A DNA stretch of 64,000 nucleotides from Malonomonas rubra DSM 5091 (GCF_900142125.1 NZ_FQZT01000007.1:152852-216851), one strand, 5' to 3'; shown: positions 18,575-27,023, numbered from the stretch's first letter. The notes: generated by a model from the sequence alone, not told the origin. Program-made: numbers and translations.

Positions 18575-18588
18575 CGGAGGATAAAATC

Positions 18589-19188
18589 ATGACAAGAGAT
18601 TTCCCCGTTGCCGAAAACAAAATCCCCAGCCTCGGCCTACTTGCCTTGGCTCTTAGTATAACCACCTACGCCATCAGCCAGACCGGCTACCTGTCAACAC
18701 CTGCGGCTACCCTGGGAACCGCCCTGTTACTGGGTGGTGGGCTACAAATCATGGCCGGCATCCGCTCACGTAATGCCGGGAGCCCATCAGCCACGGCAAC
18801 CATGCTCCCTCTCGGTCTCTTCTGGCTGTCTCTGATTGCTTTTGAAGTTTTCCCGAAACTTGGCCTCGGCAAAACACCGGGAGCCGTCACAATGGTCGCC
18901 TACCTGAGTATGTGGGGCTTGTTCGCTGCCATCCTCTTCCTCGGCAGTTTTCAACAAAGCCGTGCCCTGCAACTGGTTTTTTCAACGCTGATGTTCTGTC
19001 TGTTGTTCCTTGCCATGGGCAAACTGCGCGACAACGCAGTATTCCTGCTGATTGGTGGAGTTTCCGGTCTCATCTGTGGCGCAGCAGCCTGCTATACCGC
19101 AATGGCTCAGCTGTTCAACCAGTGGATGGGTCGCTCAATCTTTCCCACCGGGCAATGGCAAGGCACATTGGAAAACGACCTTCACTAA
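18589..19188 (+). CDS. GPR1/FUN34/YaaH (SatP-like) acetate transporter
   Basis: A 199-residue inner-membrane protein with six predicted helices. It matches the AceTr family in length and in the LGLLALALS start of helix 1 and the GGGLQIMAGI motif after helix 2. Family members move acetate or succinate with protons. In the first motif the usual NPxPLGL reads NKIPSLGL, a divergence that could alter selectivity. CGGAGG precedes the ATG. Expression appears to need sigma54 and passage through a leader terminator. Genes for the sensor and activator lie immediately upstream. Confidence 0.82.
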   Translation: MTRDFPVAENKIPSLGLLALALSITTYAISQTGYLSTPAATLGTALLLGGGLQIMAGIRSRNAGSPSATATMLPLGLFWLSLIAFEVFPKLGLGKTPGAVTMVAYLSMWGLFAAILFLGSFQQSRALQLVFSTLMFCLLFLAMGKLRDNAVFLLIGGVSGLICGAAACYTAMAQLFNQWMGRSIFPTGQWQGTLENDLH

Positions 19189-19272
19189 ACCGTTCCCCTC
19201 TTGAAAAAAAGTTTGAATTGGGGTAATTTGAGCCAGTTAAAGTTATAAAACAGCATTCTATTAGGTTTTCGG

Positions 19273-19665
19273 GTGAACGTGAATTTAAGTCAACAAATGA
19301 CCTTGTTGGGACTTGCGGCCATGGTCTTCTATGCCGTCATGCTGGCGACAGGTGTCGTCGGGATGGATGTCATGCCGCAATTCATGGTCTCTGCCGTTAT
19401 CTTTCTCTCCTCCGGTCGCTTAATGCGGATGGCAGCGAAAAAACTGCCGCCAAAAGAGATTGACGAGGAAAAGGAAAAACGCAAGCAGGAGCGGCCCAAA
19501 ACTGACTGGGACTGGATGAGCCAATTTCTCAACTGGGCGATGGCGCTGATCATTCTCGGAGCCTTGGCCCTCTGGATCATGAAACCGGTCGGGGTTTCGA
19601 TAATCGATGCGATCAAACAGTACAAACCCGATTCGCACCCATATTATTCGGACCACATACCTTAG
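19273..19665 (+). CDS. Small hypothetical membrane protein
   Basis: About 130 residues with two hydrophobic segments near the N-terminus, a highly charged middle (KEIDEEKEKRKQERPK) and a third hydrophobic segment near residues 85-108. No known motif. The start is uncertain: GTG at 19273 or 19279, or ATG at 19297, none with a strong ribosome-binding site. It lies 84 bases after the acetate-type transporter and before a strong terminator, so it probably belongs to the same transcript. Confidence 0.6.
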   Translation: MNVNLSQQMTLLGLAAMVFYAVMLATGVVGMDVMPQFMVSAVIFLSSGRLMRMAAKKLPPKEIDEEKEKRKQERPKTDWDWMSQFLNWAMALIILGALALWIMKPVGVSIIDAIKQYKPDSHPYYSDHIP

Positions 19666-19977
19666 CCCAAGCTGAAAATTAATAAACCAAAGCCCTCCGC
19701 AAGCAATTGCCGAGGGCTTTTTTATTTCTGACCAACTGTAAAAGCTCGAGACATTTACCACCCCTGCTGGAACACCTTGTGGCCTTGTCGCTTGTAAAAT
19801 ATTGGCCATAAATCCAACCATGAATAAAAGTCCATGGCCTTGATGAAATAGCCTTGCATCAGCTAAATTGATAGTTAGATAGCCCTTCCAGCATGGCCCA
19901 CGGGATCTGGCGGGAGATCAAAGAAGAGGATCTTTCTGCTCCACTACCATTTTAGCGAAGCAAGGAGAGAATCGACG
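19666..19977. other. Intergenic region with terminator
   Basis: About 312 bases between the small membrane protein and the FG-GAP-like gene. It holds the terminator at 19690-19723; the remainder shows no supported gene or clear operator. Confidence 0.5.
19690..19723 (+). terminator. Intrinsic terminator
   Basis: AGCCCTC (19691-19697) pairs with GAGGGCT (19712-19718), followed by a T-rich run. It ends the acetate-type transporter transcript. Confidence 0.85.
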
Positions 19978-20931
19978 ATGTCATTTAGCAAGCAATCGAC
20001 TATAAGGCGACCAGAAACAACCGCTTCTCGCCGCAGTCGCCCTTTTTTCTTCTGGCTTTCGAGGACCCTTGCGGGATACCTGATAACGCTTGCTTTTCTT
20101 TTCCCTGCCAATGCCAGCGATGTCAAATTGGCAACCGACAGAACGTTAACTGCCCTGAAAGCGGATAAAGCTGTTATCAGAGCCCTGACGGACGAATTTT
20201 CTCAACTTCCGGAAAAACAGATCAGCGTTAGCGAGGATGGTGCTGTTTATGCCCAATACTCTCAGCCAACCACTCGCTATCAGCACGGAATTCTGGGTGA
20301 CGCTATCGAGGCTGGACAGTTGATCGTCGCCAGGAATGGAACTTTTTATAAGCATACTCTTGCAGAGCAGTACGTTTTTGAAGATATCAAGCCCCGTCTC
20401 TTCGATGTCGATAATGATGGGCAGATGGAGATTGTCACAATCAGGAGCCACATCAAAAAAGGCGCCGGCATCATGATCTACAAGATCGAGAACGATGCAC
20501 TGACTGAATTTGCCTGGATTGAAGAGATAGGAACTGCATCGAGATGGCTCAACATAGCAGCTATCTACGATCTGGATGGCGATGGACGCGTTGAAATGGC
20601 ATGGATTCAGACACCCCACATCGGTGGCATTTTAAAAGTCGCCAGGATTCGTCCAGGAAAGCTCGTCGCGCTGTCGGAAAGCTCCCCCTACAGCAACCAC
20701 AGCATTGGTGAAAGAAACCTCTGCCTCTCCCTGGTAGCCCAAGAGGAAAACGCCACGCTCCTCTATGTTCCAGCACAAAATCGCCGCCAGATCGTAGGCT
20801 TTCAGCTAAAAGATAACACCATGAAAAAAATAAAAACCATCTCGCAGCCAGTGAACTTCTCAACCCCGCTGGTACGACAGCACAACTTCAGCAAAGTTGT
20901 TCAGAGTGGTGTTTCCTGCCCGGAATTCTGA
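19978..20931 (+). CDS. Secreted FG-GAP/VCBS-like repeat protein
   Basis: A 317-residue protein with an Arg-rich N-terminus, a hydrophobic export signal (LAGYLITLAFLFPANAS) and a mature part with two Asp-rich loops, DVDNDGQMEI and DLDGDGRVEM. These fit the calcium-binding signature of beta-propeller FG-GAP/VCBS repeats. The rest is predicted beta-rich. Role unknown; periplasmic or outer-membrane location is likely. AAGGAGAG precedes the ATG. The early segment RRPETTASRRSR is a little unlike a Tat motif; an extended Sec signal is more likely. Confidence 0.7.
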   Translation: MSFSKQSTIRRPETTASRRSRPFFFWLSRTLAGYLITLAFLFPANASDVKLATDRTLTALKADKAVIRALTDEFSQLPEKQISVSEDGAVYAQYSQPTTRYQHGILGDAIEAGQLIVARNGTFYKHTLAEQYVFEDIKPRLFDVDNDGQMEIVTIRSHIKKGAGIMIYKIENDALTEFAWIEEIGTASRWLNIAAIYDLDGDGRVEMAWIQTPHIGGILKVARIRPGKLVALSESSPYSNHSIGERNLCLSLVAQEENATLLYVPAQNRRQIVGFQLKDNTMKKIKTISQPVNFSTPLVRQHNFSKVVQSGVSCPEF

Positions 20932-21084
20932 TTTTTCCTGCCAGCACTTCGCAAGCGTCTGTATGCCTTCATCTTTGCAAAGCAGAGGTTTTTAGCATAC
21001 TTTTTCATGGCCACTGACAGATTTCACATCATAGAGACCTGGAAGGCACAGCACACGGAATAAACGCTTCAAGCCATAAGAACA

Positions 21085-21498
21085 CTACTCCGGCGCGATA
21101 ACCGGGTAGCCTCTGGCAATCCAGTCAGTAATCCCCTTGGTGACATTATAGACCCGGGAGAAGCCAACCTGCTGATCAAGAAACTGGCTGATAATCCCGG
21201 TGCGGTTACCGGTACGACAAATCAGGATAACCGGGTCATCTTTGCCAGCGATGGGTGCCAGCTGCGTCAGCCAGGCACGGGCATCGTAGTTACCGGCGGC
21301 ATCGAAGAAAGTGATCAGATGACTGCCTTGAACAACTCCGGTTTGTTTCCACTCTTCCGCCCGACGAATATCGACAACTGGCACGCCTTCTGCCAGCAAG
21401 GTTTCCAGTTGAGCGTTATCAAGCTGTTTCACCTCAGCCTGAGCAGATAACGCTATCAACAAAAGGAGCAGTAACGTAAGAATCGACCTCATTTTCAT
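21085..21498 (-). CDS. Periplasmic rhodanese-domain protein
   Basis: A 137-residue protein with a cleavable signal peptide (ILTLLLLLLIALSAQA) and a single rhodanese domain. The active-site loop is LICRTGNRTG, with the catalytic Cys that carries persulfide sulfur. Periplasmic rhodaneses act in sulfur transfer or cyanide/thiol chemistry; the partner is unknown. It has its own sigma70-like promoter about 30 bases upstream and lies after the c-type cytochrome gene. Confidence 0.88.
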   Translation of the reverse strand: MKMRSILTLLLLLLIALSAQAEVKQLDNAQLETLLAEGVPVVDIRRAEEWKQTGVVQGSHLITFFDAAGNYDARAWLTQLAPIAGKDDPVILICRTGNRTGIISQFLDQQVGFSRVYNVTKGITDWIARGYPVIAPE

Positions 21499-21526
21499 CC
21501 TCCATTGAATTGTCGAGTTTTCTACT

Positions 21527-21556
21527 ATTGTATAAGCCGACCGGCAGAGCTGACAA
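21527..21556 (-). promoter_or_regulatory. Sigma70-like promoter of the rhodanese gene
   Basis: Minus strand TTGTCA (21556-21551), 18 bases, TACAAT (21532-21527). It forms part of a duplicated terminator-promoter module. Confidence 0.55.
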
Positions 21557-21569
21557 GTCGGAGCAGAAC

Positions 21570-21603
21570 GAAAAAGAGGCCCCGCACTTGGCGGTGCCTC
21601 TTG
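21570..21603 (-). terminator. Terminator after the small cytochrome gene
   Basis: On the minus strand GAGGCACCGC, loop CAAGT, GCGGGGCCTC, then TTTTT. The loop and stem closely resemble the terminator at 22178-22210. Confidence 0.8.
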
Positions 21604-21700
21604 ATTGAACGTAAGAGCTTATACTGTTTCCATATATCCAGATCGAACTTTGCTGTGCAGATTTTTTCGTACCAAAACTTGGCACTTAAGGCTCTGGATC

Positions 21701-22012
21701 TCAAGTTTGTGGATGATCAGTGTCAGCGGCAAAATCATATACAAACTGCCAGATATCCAGTCTGTCCTTTTGAGACAAATCAACAAAGACGCTCCCTGGA
21801 TGTTTTCGTTTCTTGACGTTGAAGTATCTGTCCCACTGCGCCATCGTTTTGTCAGAAGGGGAAAGAGTGCCAGCCTCGGTGCCCATCTTGTGGCAGGGCA
21901 CACAGCTTTTCTTGAACAGCACCCTTCCTTTGTACGGATTTCCACCCGATATGGCGAACGCTGTTGAGGCCACAAAAGTGAAAATTATCAGCGAAACAAC
22001 CACTCTCTTCAT
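21701..22012 (-). CDS. Small monohaem c-type cytochrome
   Basis: A 103-residue exported protein: signal peptide (VSLIIFTFVASTAFA), haem site CVPCHK early in the mature part, and no later Met-rich or second CxxCH motif. The KGRVLFKKSCVPCH context resembles class I small cytochromes that shuttle electrons in the periplasm. The sixth ligand is uncertain; a Met in KTMAQW is a candidate. GGAGGT lies upstream of the ATG. It has a separate promoter near 22136-22163 and a terminator downstream. Confidence 0.85.
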   Translation of the reverse strand: MKRVVVSLIIFTFVASTAFAISGGNPYKGRVLFKKSCVPCHKMGTEAGTLSPSDKTMAQWDRYFNVKKRKHPGSVFVDLSQKDRLDIWQFVYDFAADTDHPQT

Positions 22013-22135
22013 GCTAATACCTCCATGCTCGGCCTCTGCTCGCGTTTTGAAGATAAATTTATAGCGGCAAATCCGCTGTTGCTCCGACTTCGCTCTCTTC
22101 CCTCATCCATCCACGAAATTGTTTAGTTTTCCACT

Positions 22136-22163
22136 ATTATATATCTCTTCCCTCTGCCGGCAA
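22136..22163 (-). promoter_or_regulatory. Sigma70-like promoter of the cytochrome gene
   Basis: Minus strand TTGCCG (22163-22158), 16 bases, TATAAT (22141-22136). The leader would be about 120 nt. Confidence 0.5.
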
Positions 22164-22177
22164 GTCGCCGCCAGAAC

Positions 22178-22210
22178 GAAAAAAGGGCCCCGCACTTGGC
22201 GGAGCCCTTT
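22178..22210 (-). terminator. Terminator after the MFS gene
   Basis: On the minus strand GGGCTCCGC, loop CAAGT, GCGGGGCCC, then six T. It is 26 bases beyond the MFS stop. Confidence 0.85.
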
Positions 22211-22236
22211 GATCGATCTTTTATTGAAACTCGATA

Positions 22237-23853
22237 TTAGTCTTGAGCGTTCTGCAGAACCAGATCTTCCTCTTCTGCGGTAACGGTTTCGGTCGCCTCG
22301 ACAGCGGCCTTTTTCGGACGCAGGGTCAGGGCCATCATAGCACCGACGAGCAGCATCACACCGGCGACGGTGAAGGAGGTGCTCATGCCACCGAACTTAG
22401 CCGACAGGAAGGCGGACAGTTTGACCAGAACGAATGCGCCGACGCCCCATGCGGAGAACAGGATACCGTAGTTCATGCCGTAGTTTGCGCTGCCCCAGTA
22501 GTCCTTGGCGAAGGACGGGAACAGGGACAGGTTGGTACCGTAGTTGAAGCCGATGAAGGATGCGAGCAGGGTCACCAGTACTGCGCTGGAACCTTCGCCA
22601 GTAACGACCGGGATTGCTGCGAACATCAGGGCAGCTTGGAAAACCAGCATGATAGTCAGGGTTGCGGCGCGACCGATTTTGTCAGAGAGGACACCGGCAA
22701 CAACACGACCGGAAGCGTTACCGACCGACATGACACAGACAGCGATGAAAGCCATCTCGCCCATGCTCTGCTTGGCCAGACCAGCGATGCTACCGATAAC
22801 CATCAGGCCAGCACCGGCACCGATGAAGTAAGTCAACCAGCAAGTGTAGAAGCGACCATCTTTGAGCATCTGGGACGGAGTCTTGTCTTCAACAGCAACT
22901 TTCTTAGCAGCAGGTGCACCTTTTTTAGCAGCAGCTTCAGCCGGGACAAAACCTGCCGGCGGATTAGCAACCAGCATTGCCATACCACAGACAACGACCA
23001 CAAAGGCAATACCGAGGTACATCATAGTCTGCTGCAGACCGTAAGAAGCGAGCAGGCTTTTTGCGATCGGGGCCAGGTAAACCGGGGCAATACCAAAGCC
23101 GGCAACAACGATACCAGCGATCAGGCCGGTTTTCGCCGACGAGAACCACTTCAGAGCCGGCGGAGTCGCTGCCGAGTAACCGAAGCCGAAACCGGTACCA
23201 GCAACCAGACCGAAGCCAACAATCCAGCCCCAGTAGCTGGAAGTTTGGGAACAGATGATGAAACCCGCACCAACCAGAATACCACCGAGAATAGCAGTCA
23301 GACGCGGACCAACTTTATCCTGCATCTTACCGCCGATAATCATCGACAAAGCAAAAGCGAGACATGCAGTTGCGTACGGGTCGCCAGCGCCATCAAACAA
23401 TTTTCCGATTTCACCTTTGAGCATACTGTAGGCATAAAGAACACCTAGGGCCAGGTTGATACCGGTACCTGCCAAGACGACTGTCCAACCACGGGCATTT
23501 GAAGTTTTTTGACTCATAACAACTTTCTCCTCTCTCTGTGCTTCGATAGAATGATTATTCGCACTTAAATAACGAAGGCGATAAGGCAACGGCCATTTGT
23601 TCCGAAAAGCGATTTTTACCTGGGCGGTTTTTCTTTCTTCTGCGGCAGCTGGCTGATCTGTTCTGAAACGAGCAGCAGCCGGTTGATGATTCAGCTCTTC
23701 CGGGTGCCGGGCGACCAGCTCCTGGAATTTCTCGCACTCGCTATAGCGGCCAGAGCAATAATGCGAGATCGCCTCGACATCATGCGGAGAGATATAATCT
23801 GCTCCGACATCACAGAAATTTTCTCCTCGACCGTAATAGGGACAAACTGACAT
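22237..23853 (-). CDS. OFA-type MFS carrier with Cys-rich N-terminal extension
   Basis: The conserved part (from residue 113, MSQKTSNARGWTVVLAG) is a 426-residue, 12-helix major facilitator similar to the oxalate/formate antiporter group of anion transporters. A central cytoplasmic loop rich in Ala and Lys follows helix 6. In frame upstream is a 112-residue soluble extension with four Cys (MSVC, ENFC, SHYC, YSEC), perhaps metal-binding. Two starts are plausible. ATG 23853 has GGAG six bases upstream and gives 538 residues. ATG 23517 has GAGGAG and gives the carrier alone. Both forms may be made. Circuit A-type dyads lie upstream. The substrate is probably a small carboxylate. Confidence 0.82.
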   Translation of the reverse strand: MSVCPYYGRGENFCDVGADYISPHDVEAISHYCSGRYSECEKFQELVARHPEELNHQPAAARFRTDQPAAAEERKTAQVKIAFRNKWPLPYRLRYLSANNHSIEAQREEKVVMSQKTSNARGWTVVLAGTGINLALGVLYAYSMLKGEIGKLFDGAGDPYATACLAFALSMIIGGKMQDKVGPRLTAILGGILVGAGFIICSQTSSYWGWIVGFGLVAGTGFGFGYSAATPPALKWFSSAKTGLIAGIVVAGFGIAPVYLAPIAKSLLASYGLQQTMMYLGIAFVVVVCGMAMLVANPPAGFVPAEAAAKKGAPAAKKVAVEDKTPSQMLKDGRFYTCWLTYFIGAGAGLMVIGSIAGLAKQSMGEMAFIAVCVMSVGNASGRVVAGVLSDKIGRAATLTIMLVFQAALMFAAIPVVTGEGSSAVLVTLLASFIGFNYGTNLSLFPSFAKDYWGSANYGMNYGILFSAWGVGAFVLVKLSAFLSAKFGGMSTSFTVAGVMLLVGAMMALTLRPKKAAVEATETVTAEEEDLVLQNAQD

Positions 23854-23908
23854 GCGATACTCCACAGCGAAAAATCTTCGACGACCTATTCGTCACTCTC
23901 CCCTTACT

Positions 23909-23924
23909 ACAAGCGCCATACCAA
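23909..23924 (-). promoter_or_regulatory. Weak sigma54-like promoter of the MFS gene
   Basis: Minus strand TGGTAT, five bases, TTGTA. The -24 GG and spacing fit, but the -12 GC is GT. It lies about 55 bases before ATG 23853 and about 90 bases from the nearest TTTTGC-N6-GCAAAA dyad. Confidence 0.3.
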
Positions 23925-24010
23925 CTCACAAAAAAAAATAAATTGGCCTGTCATTATAAGCACTTAAAGTAGCTTCTGTGTTTTTCTAAAGTTGTTTTAG
24001 CGCAGGATGT

Positions 24011-24200
24011 TTTTGCATCTGTGCAAAAAGCGAGATGAGACCAAAAGAGAGGACGAACAGCTATCTCAGAGCATTATCATATCTGTGAAAGCCGCATAAA
24101 AAGGGGATTTACAGGCTCACTAAAAATTTACACGTATACAGAAAACAGGGTTTTGCAATTGCGCAAAAGCCTTTGGGGACTGTTTTGCGTAATTGCAAAA
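24011..24200. promoter_or_regulatory. Three exact TTTTGC-N6-GCAAAA dyads
   Basis: Exact 18-base copies lie at 24011-24028, 24151-24168 and 24183-24200 in the 514-base gap between the divergent MFS and adenosyltransferase genes. The same motif follows the circuit A activator gene. Centre spacings are 140 and 32 bases. They could serve either gene; the first copy is well placed for the MFS gene. Confidence 0.65.
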
Positions 24201-24367
24201 AAAGAGCAAGAAGCCCCAAAGAGGCAAAATGGTATTGAGACTTGGCAAACAAACCAGCGTTCCGCTAACCTGTACCAGTGGGTGAATGGCGGCAAAGAAG
24301 CCTGCGAGCCATATGATCCTCCACTGGTTCAGAGCGAAGCGAAAATCAGCGTTAAAGGAGAAAACCA

Positions 24368-24943
24368 ATGACGAAGAAAGATAAAGTCATGACTCGCGGC
24401 GGAGACAAAGGGGAAACCAGCTTGGTCGACGGTAGCCGCATCGCCAAATCGTCGTTACGTGTCAACGCCTATGGAACTGTTGATGAGCTGAACTCAGTGC
24501 TGGGATTGGTGCGCTGTGAAAACCTTCCGGATGGTCTGAACGATAAAATTCTGCAGCTGCAAAATGAACTTTTCGATCTCGGCTGCGAGCTGGCGACCCC
24601 GGCAGAAAGTGCCATGGCTAAAAATATCCCGAATGTCCGCCAGCAGCAGGTCGACCTGCTGGAGCAGTGGTTGCAAGAAACGAATGATCAGCTGGAACCG
24701 GCCGGGACCTTCGTCCTGCCCGGTGGTAGCCGCGCTTCTGCCGCCCTGCATCTGGCCCGCACCGTCACCCGCCGCTGCGAACGGCAGCTCGTTGCCCTGG
24801 TAGAGAGCGGTGAGCAGATCAACCCCTGCTGCCTGAAATTCCTCAACCGGCTTTCCGATCTCTGTTTTGTCTGGGCTCGACAATGTAATGATAACGGCAG
24901 AAGCGATGTGCGCTGGCAGCCGGGGCCGCACATCGACGACTAA
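24368..24943 (+). CDS. PduO-type ATP:cob(I)alamin adenosyltransferase
   Basis: Transfers the adenosyl group of ATP to cob(I)alamin, producing coenzyme B12 for adenosylcobalamin enzymes such as methylmalonyl-CoA mutase. The 191-residue helical protein has the N-terminal ATP motif TRGGDKGETSLVDGSRIAKSSLRV in part, YGTVDELNS, and the late RTVTRRCER and FLNRLSD motifs typical of PduO. AAAGGAG precedes the ATG. No B12-dependent enzyme gene is in the window and no cobalamin riboswitch was recognised upstream. Confidence 0.92.
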   Translation: MTKKDKVMTRGGDKGETSLVDGSRIAKSSLRVNAYGTVDELNSVLGLVRCENLPDGLNDKILQLQNELFDLGCELATPAESAMAKNIPNVRQQQVDLLEQWLQETNDQLEPAGTFVLPGGSRASAALHLARTVTRRCERQLVALVESGEQINPCCLKFLNRLSDLCFVWARQCNDNGRSDVRWQPGPHIDD

Positions 24944-25019
24944 AACGCATCTGCAGCCCACTTGACGACCTCAAGGGACCGGAAAAATCCGCGACTCGCG
25001 GACTGCCTCGACGTCGCCG

Positions 25020-26231
25020 TTAGTGCAGCACCTCCGGCCGATACCCCTCTTCTTCGAGAACCAGAAGTATCTCTTGGATATGCCCCGGGCCGCGGGTTTC
25101 CAGATCGAGGATGACTTCCGCCTCGCCAAGGGGCAGCGATGATTTATGCCGGTCGTGACTGACCTGGAAGATGTTTGCGCCGATCTCGCTGAGGACCTTG
25201 GTCAGTTCTGCCAGCGCACCCGGCATATCGATCATCTCCAGTCGCAACTTCAGATAACGACCTTCCGCCAGCATGCCGCGCTCAACCACGCGCGCCATCG
25301 TCTGCACATCGAGGTTCCCGCCGGAGAGCAAACAAACGGTCGTTCCCTTGTGGATGGTTTTCAGTCCGAACAACATTGCTGCCAGTCCGACTGCGCCGGA
25401 GCCTTCCACCACCAGCTTGCCCCGCTCCATCAAGCTGACGATCGCCATGGCGATCGCTTCTTCCTCCACGGTCACGATCTCTTCGACATAGCGTTCGATG
25501 ATCGGGAAAGTCAGGTCACCAACCTGCTTGACGGCAATACCGTCGGCCAGCGAATGACACCTTGTTGGCACCTTCACCGGCCGCCCTTTACGCCGCGCCA
25601 GCTGTGCGCTGGCAACGCTGGCCGCTTCAACACCGATTACGCGCACTGAAGGCTTTGTTTCGCAAACTGCTGTGGCGATTCCTGAAATCAAGCCACCGCC
25701 GCCGATCGGCACAATCAGGGTATCGAGCTCCGGCAAATCTTCCAATAGCTCCAGGCCAATGGTTCCCTGGCCGGCCATGATCAGTTCATCATCGAACGCC
25801 GGAACATAAAACAGTTCCCGCTCCTGCGCCAGCTGCTTGGCATAAATGACGGCTTCATCGAAATTGGCCCCGTGAATTTCAACCTCGGCACCGTAATCGA
25901 GAGTCGCCAGTTCCTTCGCCAGCGGGGTTCCTTCCGGCATAATCACATGGCATGGACAGTCGAGCAACCTGGCCGCGTACGCCAGCCCCTGTGCGTGATT
26001 CCCCGCCGATGCGGTGATGACCCCCGCTCCCAGCTGTTGCGGTGTTTTTTGTGACAGGCAATGATACGCACCGCGGATTTTAAAGGATCCTGTGTGTTGC
26101 AGGTTTTCGCACTTGAAATAAAGTGGCACACCCAAACTACTGGAATAATAGGGGGAATGAATCAATTCCGTGCGCCTGACCTCGCCTTTGAGATTTTCGG
26201 CAGCAAATTCAATCTGCTCACGTGTCAGCAT
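25020..26231 (-). CDS. ilvA: Threonine ammonia-lyase (IlvA/TdcB type) with ACT domain
   Basis: PLP enzyme converting threonine to 2-oxobutyrate and ammonia, the first step toward isoleucine. Residues 1-320 form the fold II PLP domain with Lys in TGSFKIRGAYH and the phosphate loop GGGGLISG. The last 80 residues form a single ACT domain (EMIDMPGALAELTKVLSEIG) that would bind isoleucine or valine. The 403-residue length fits the one-ACT class rather than the 510-residue two-ACT enterobacterial IlvA. The start at 26231 has GGGAGGTGAGG directly upstream. TdcB-like catabolic use is an alternative, but the ACT domain favours regulation by branched-chain amino acids. Confidence 0.9.
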   Translation of the reverse strand: MLTREQIEFAAENLKGEVRRTELIHSPYYSSSLGVPLYFKCENLQHTGSFKIRGAYHCLSQKTPQQLGAGVITASAGNHAQGLAYAARLLDCPCHVIMPEGTPLAKELATLDYGAEVEIHGANFDEAVIYAKQLAQERELFYVPAFDDELIMAGQGTIGLELLEDLPELDTLIVPIGGGGLISGIATAVCETKPSVRVIGVEAASVASAQLARRKGRPVKVPTRCHSLADGIAVKQVGDLTFPIIERYVEEIVTVEEEAIAMAIVSLMERGKLVVEGSGAVGLAAMLFGLKTIHKGTTVCLLSGGNLDVQTMARVVERGMLAEGRYLKLRLEMIDMPGALAELTKVLSEIGANIFQVSHDRHKSSLPLGEAEVILDLETRGPGHIQEILLVLEEEGYRPEVLH

Positions 26232-26341
26232 CCTCACCTCCCGGAGATTCAAAGCATACAAACAGGTTAGCAGATTGTTTTTTTCCTGCACTCTTTCAAC
26301 AAACTGATATATTTCTGGAAACTGCAATAAGGAGATTTTTC

Positions 26342-26851
26342 ATGGCAGATTTACCGGAGGAACCGATCATTCCCAGGTTATTGGCGAGCAACGCCCTGCG
26401 CGCCAACCTGACCAAACATATGATCCTGAACCAGATGGCCGACTCCAAAGCCGCGATGATCATGACGGCTTCGTCGTTGCTGATCACCATCACTCTGACC
26501 CAATATGAAAAGCTGCCGCTGGCCTCAACCCTGCTGCTGGCCGGCGGCGGACTGCTGGCTGTGATCTTCTCAATTCTGGCAATCATCCCACCGCTGCACA
26601 TCAGCGACCATACTAACCTGTTTTACTTCCGCTCCTTCGCCGACCTGAGCGAAGAAGAGTTTAAGACCAACTTCAAAGCCACCATCACCGACCGCGACAA
26701 GCTCTACGACGCCTACATGCACGAAATCTATTATCTCGGCACTCACCGCCTGACGCGGAAATACCGCTTGATCCGCAACGGACTCTGGTCCTTGTTGGTC
26801 GGTCTACTCGGCGCCACAGTCTACGCTTTATATTTTCATCTTCTCGTCTAA
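26342..26851 (+). CDS. DUF5706/PycTM-like membrane protein
   Basis: A 169-residue protein with an N-terminal helix pair (MADSKAAMIMTASSLL then a hydrophobic segment), a second hydrophobic segment, a charged cytoplasmic middle and a C-terminal helix. The MADxKAxxMI signature and overall layout resemble DUF5706, known as the membrane effector domain of Pycsar anti-phage systems and also found alone. No pyrimidine nucleotide cyclase, phosphodiesterase or defence gene is adjacent, so a defence role is unproven. AAGGAG precedes the ATG. Confidence 0.6.
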   Translation: MADLPEEPIIPRLLASNALRANLTKHMILNQMADSKAAMIMTASSLLITITLTQYEKLPLASTLLLAGGGLLAVIFSILAIIPPLHISDHTNLFYFRSFADLSEEEFKTNFKATITDRDKLYDAYMHEIYYLGTHRLTRKYRLIRNGLWSLLVGLLGATVYALYFHLLV

Positions 26852-27023
26852 GCGATCAGCAGGGCGTCAGATAGGTGACCTTTTTTGTAATTATTTCATT
26901 GAAATCCAAGGTTTAACCCGGTATTCTTCGCTAATTATGTGACAAACGGATTTCATCCTTTATTATTATTTGATGCATAAAAAACAAGAACATCGCTGAA
27001 CCGTTTTATAAAAAGGAGGAACG

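Noticed and set aside
22243..23448. 401-codon open frame on the plus strand
   Set aside because: It is antisense to the MFS gene, has a Gln/Thr/Asn-rich composition typical of reversed membrane-protein codons, and lacks a ribosome-binding site.
24153..24371. 72-codon open frame before the adenosyltransferase gene
   Set aside because: It overlaps the operator repeats, has no ribosome-binding site and no recognisable composition.
26342..26851. Complete Pycsar defence system
   Set aside because: Only a DUF5706-like protein is present; the neighbours are threonine ammonia-lyase and respiratory genes, with no cyclase.
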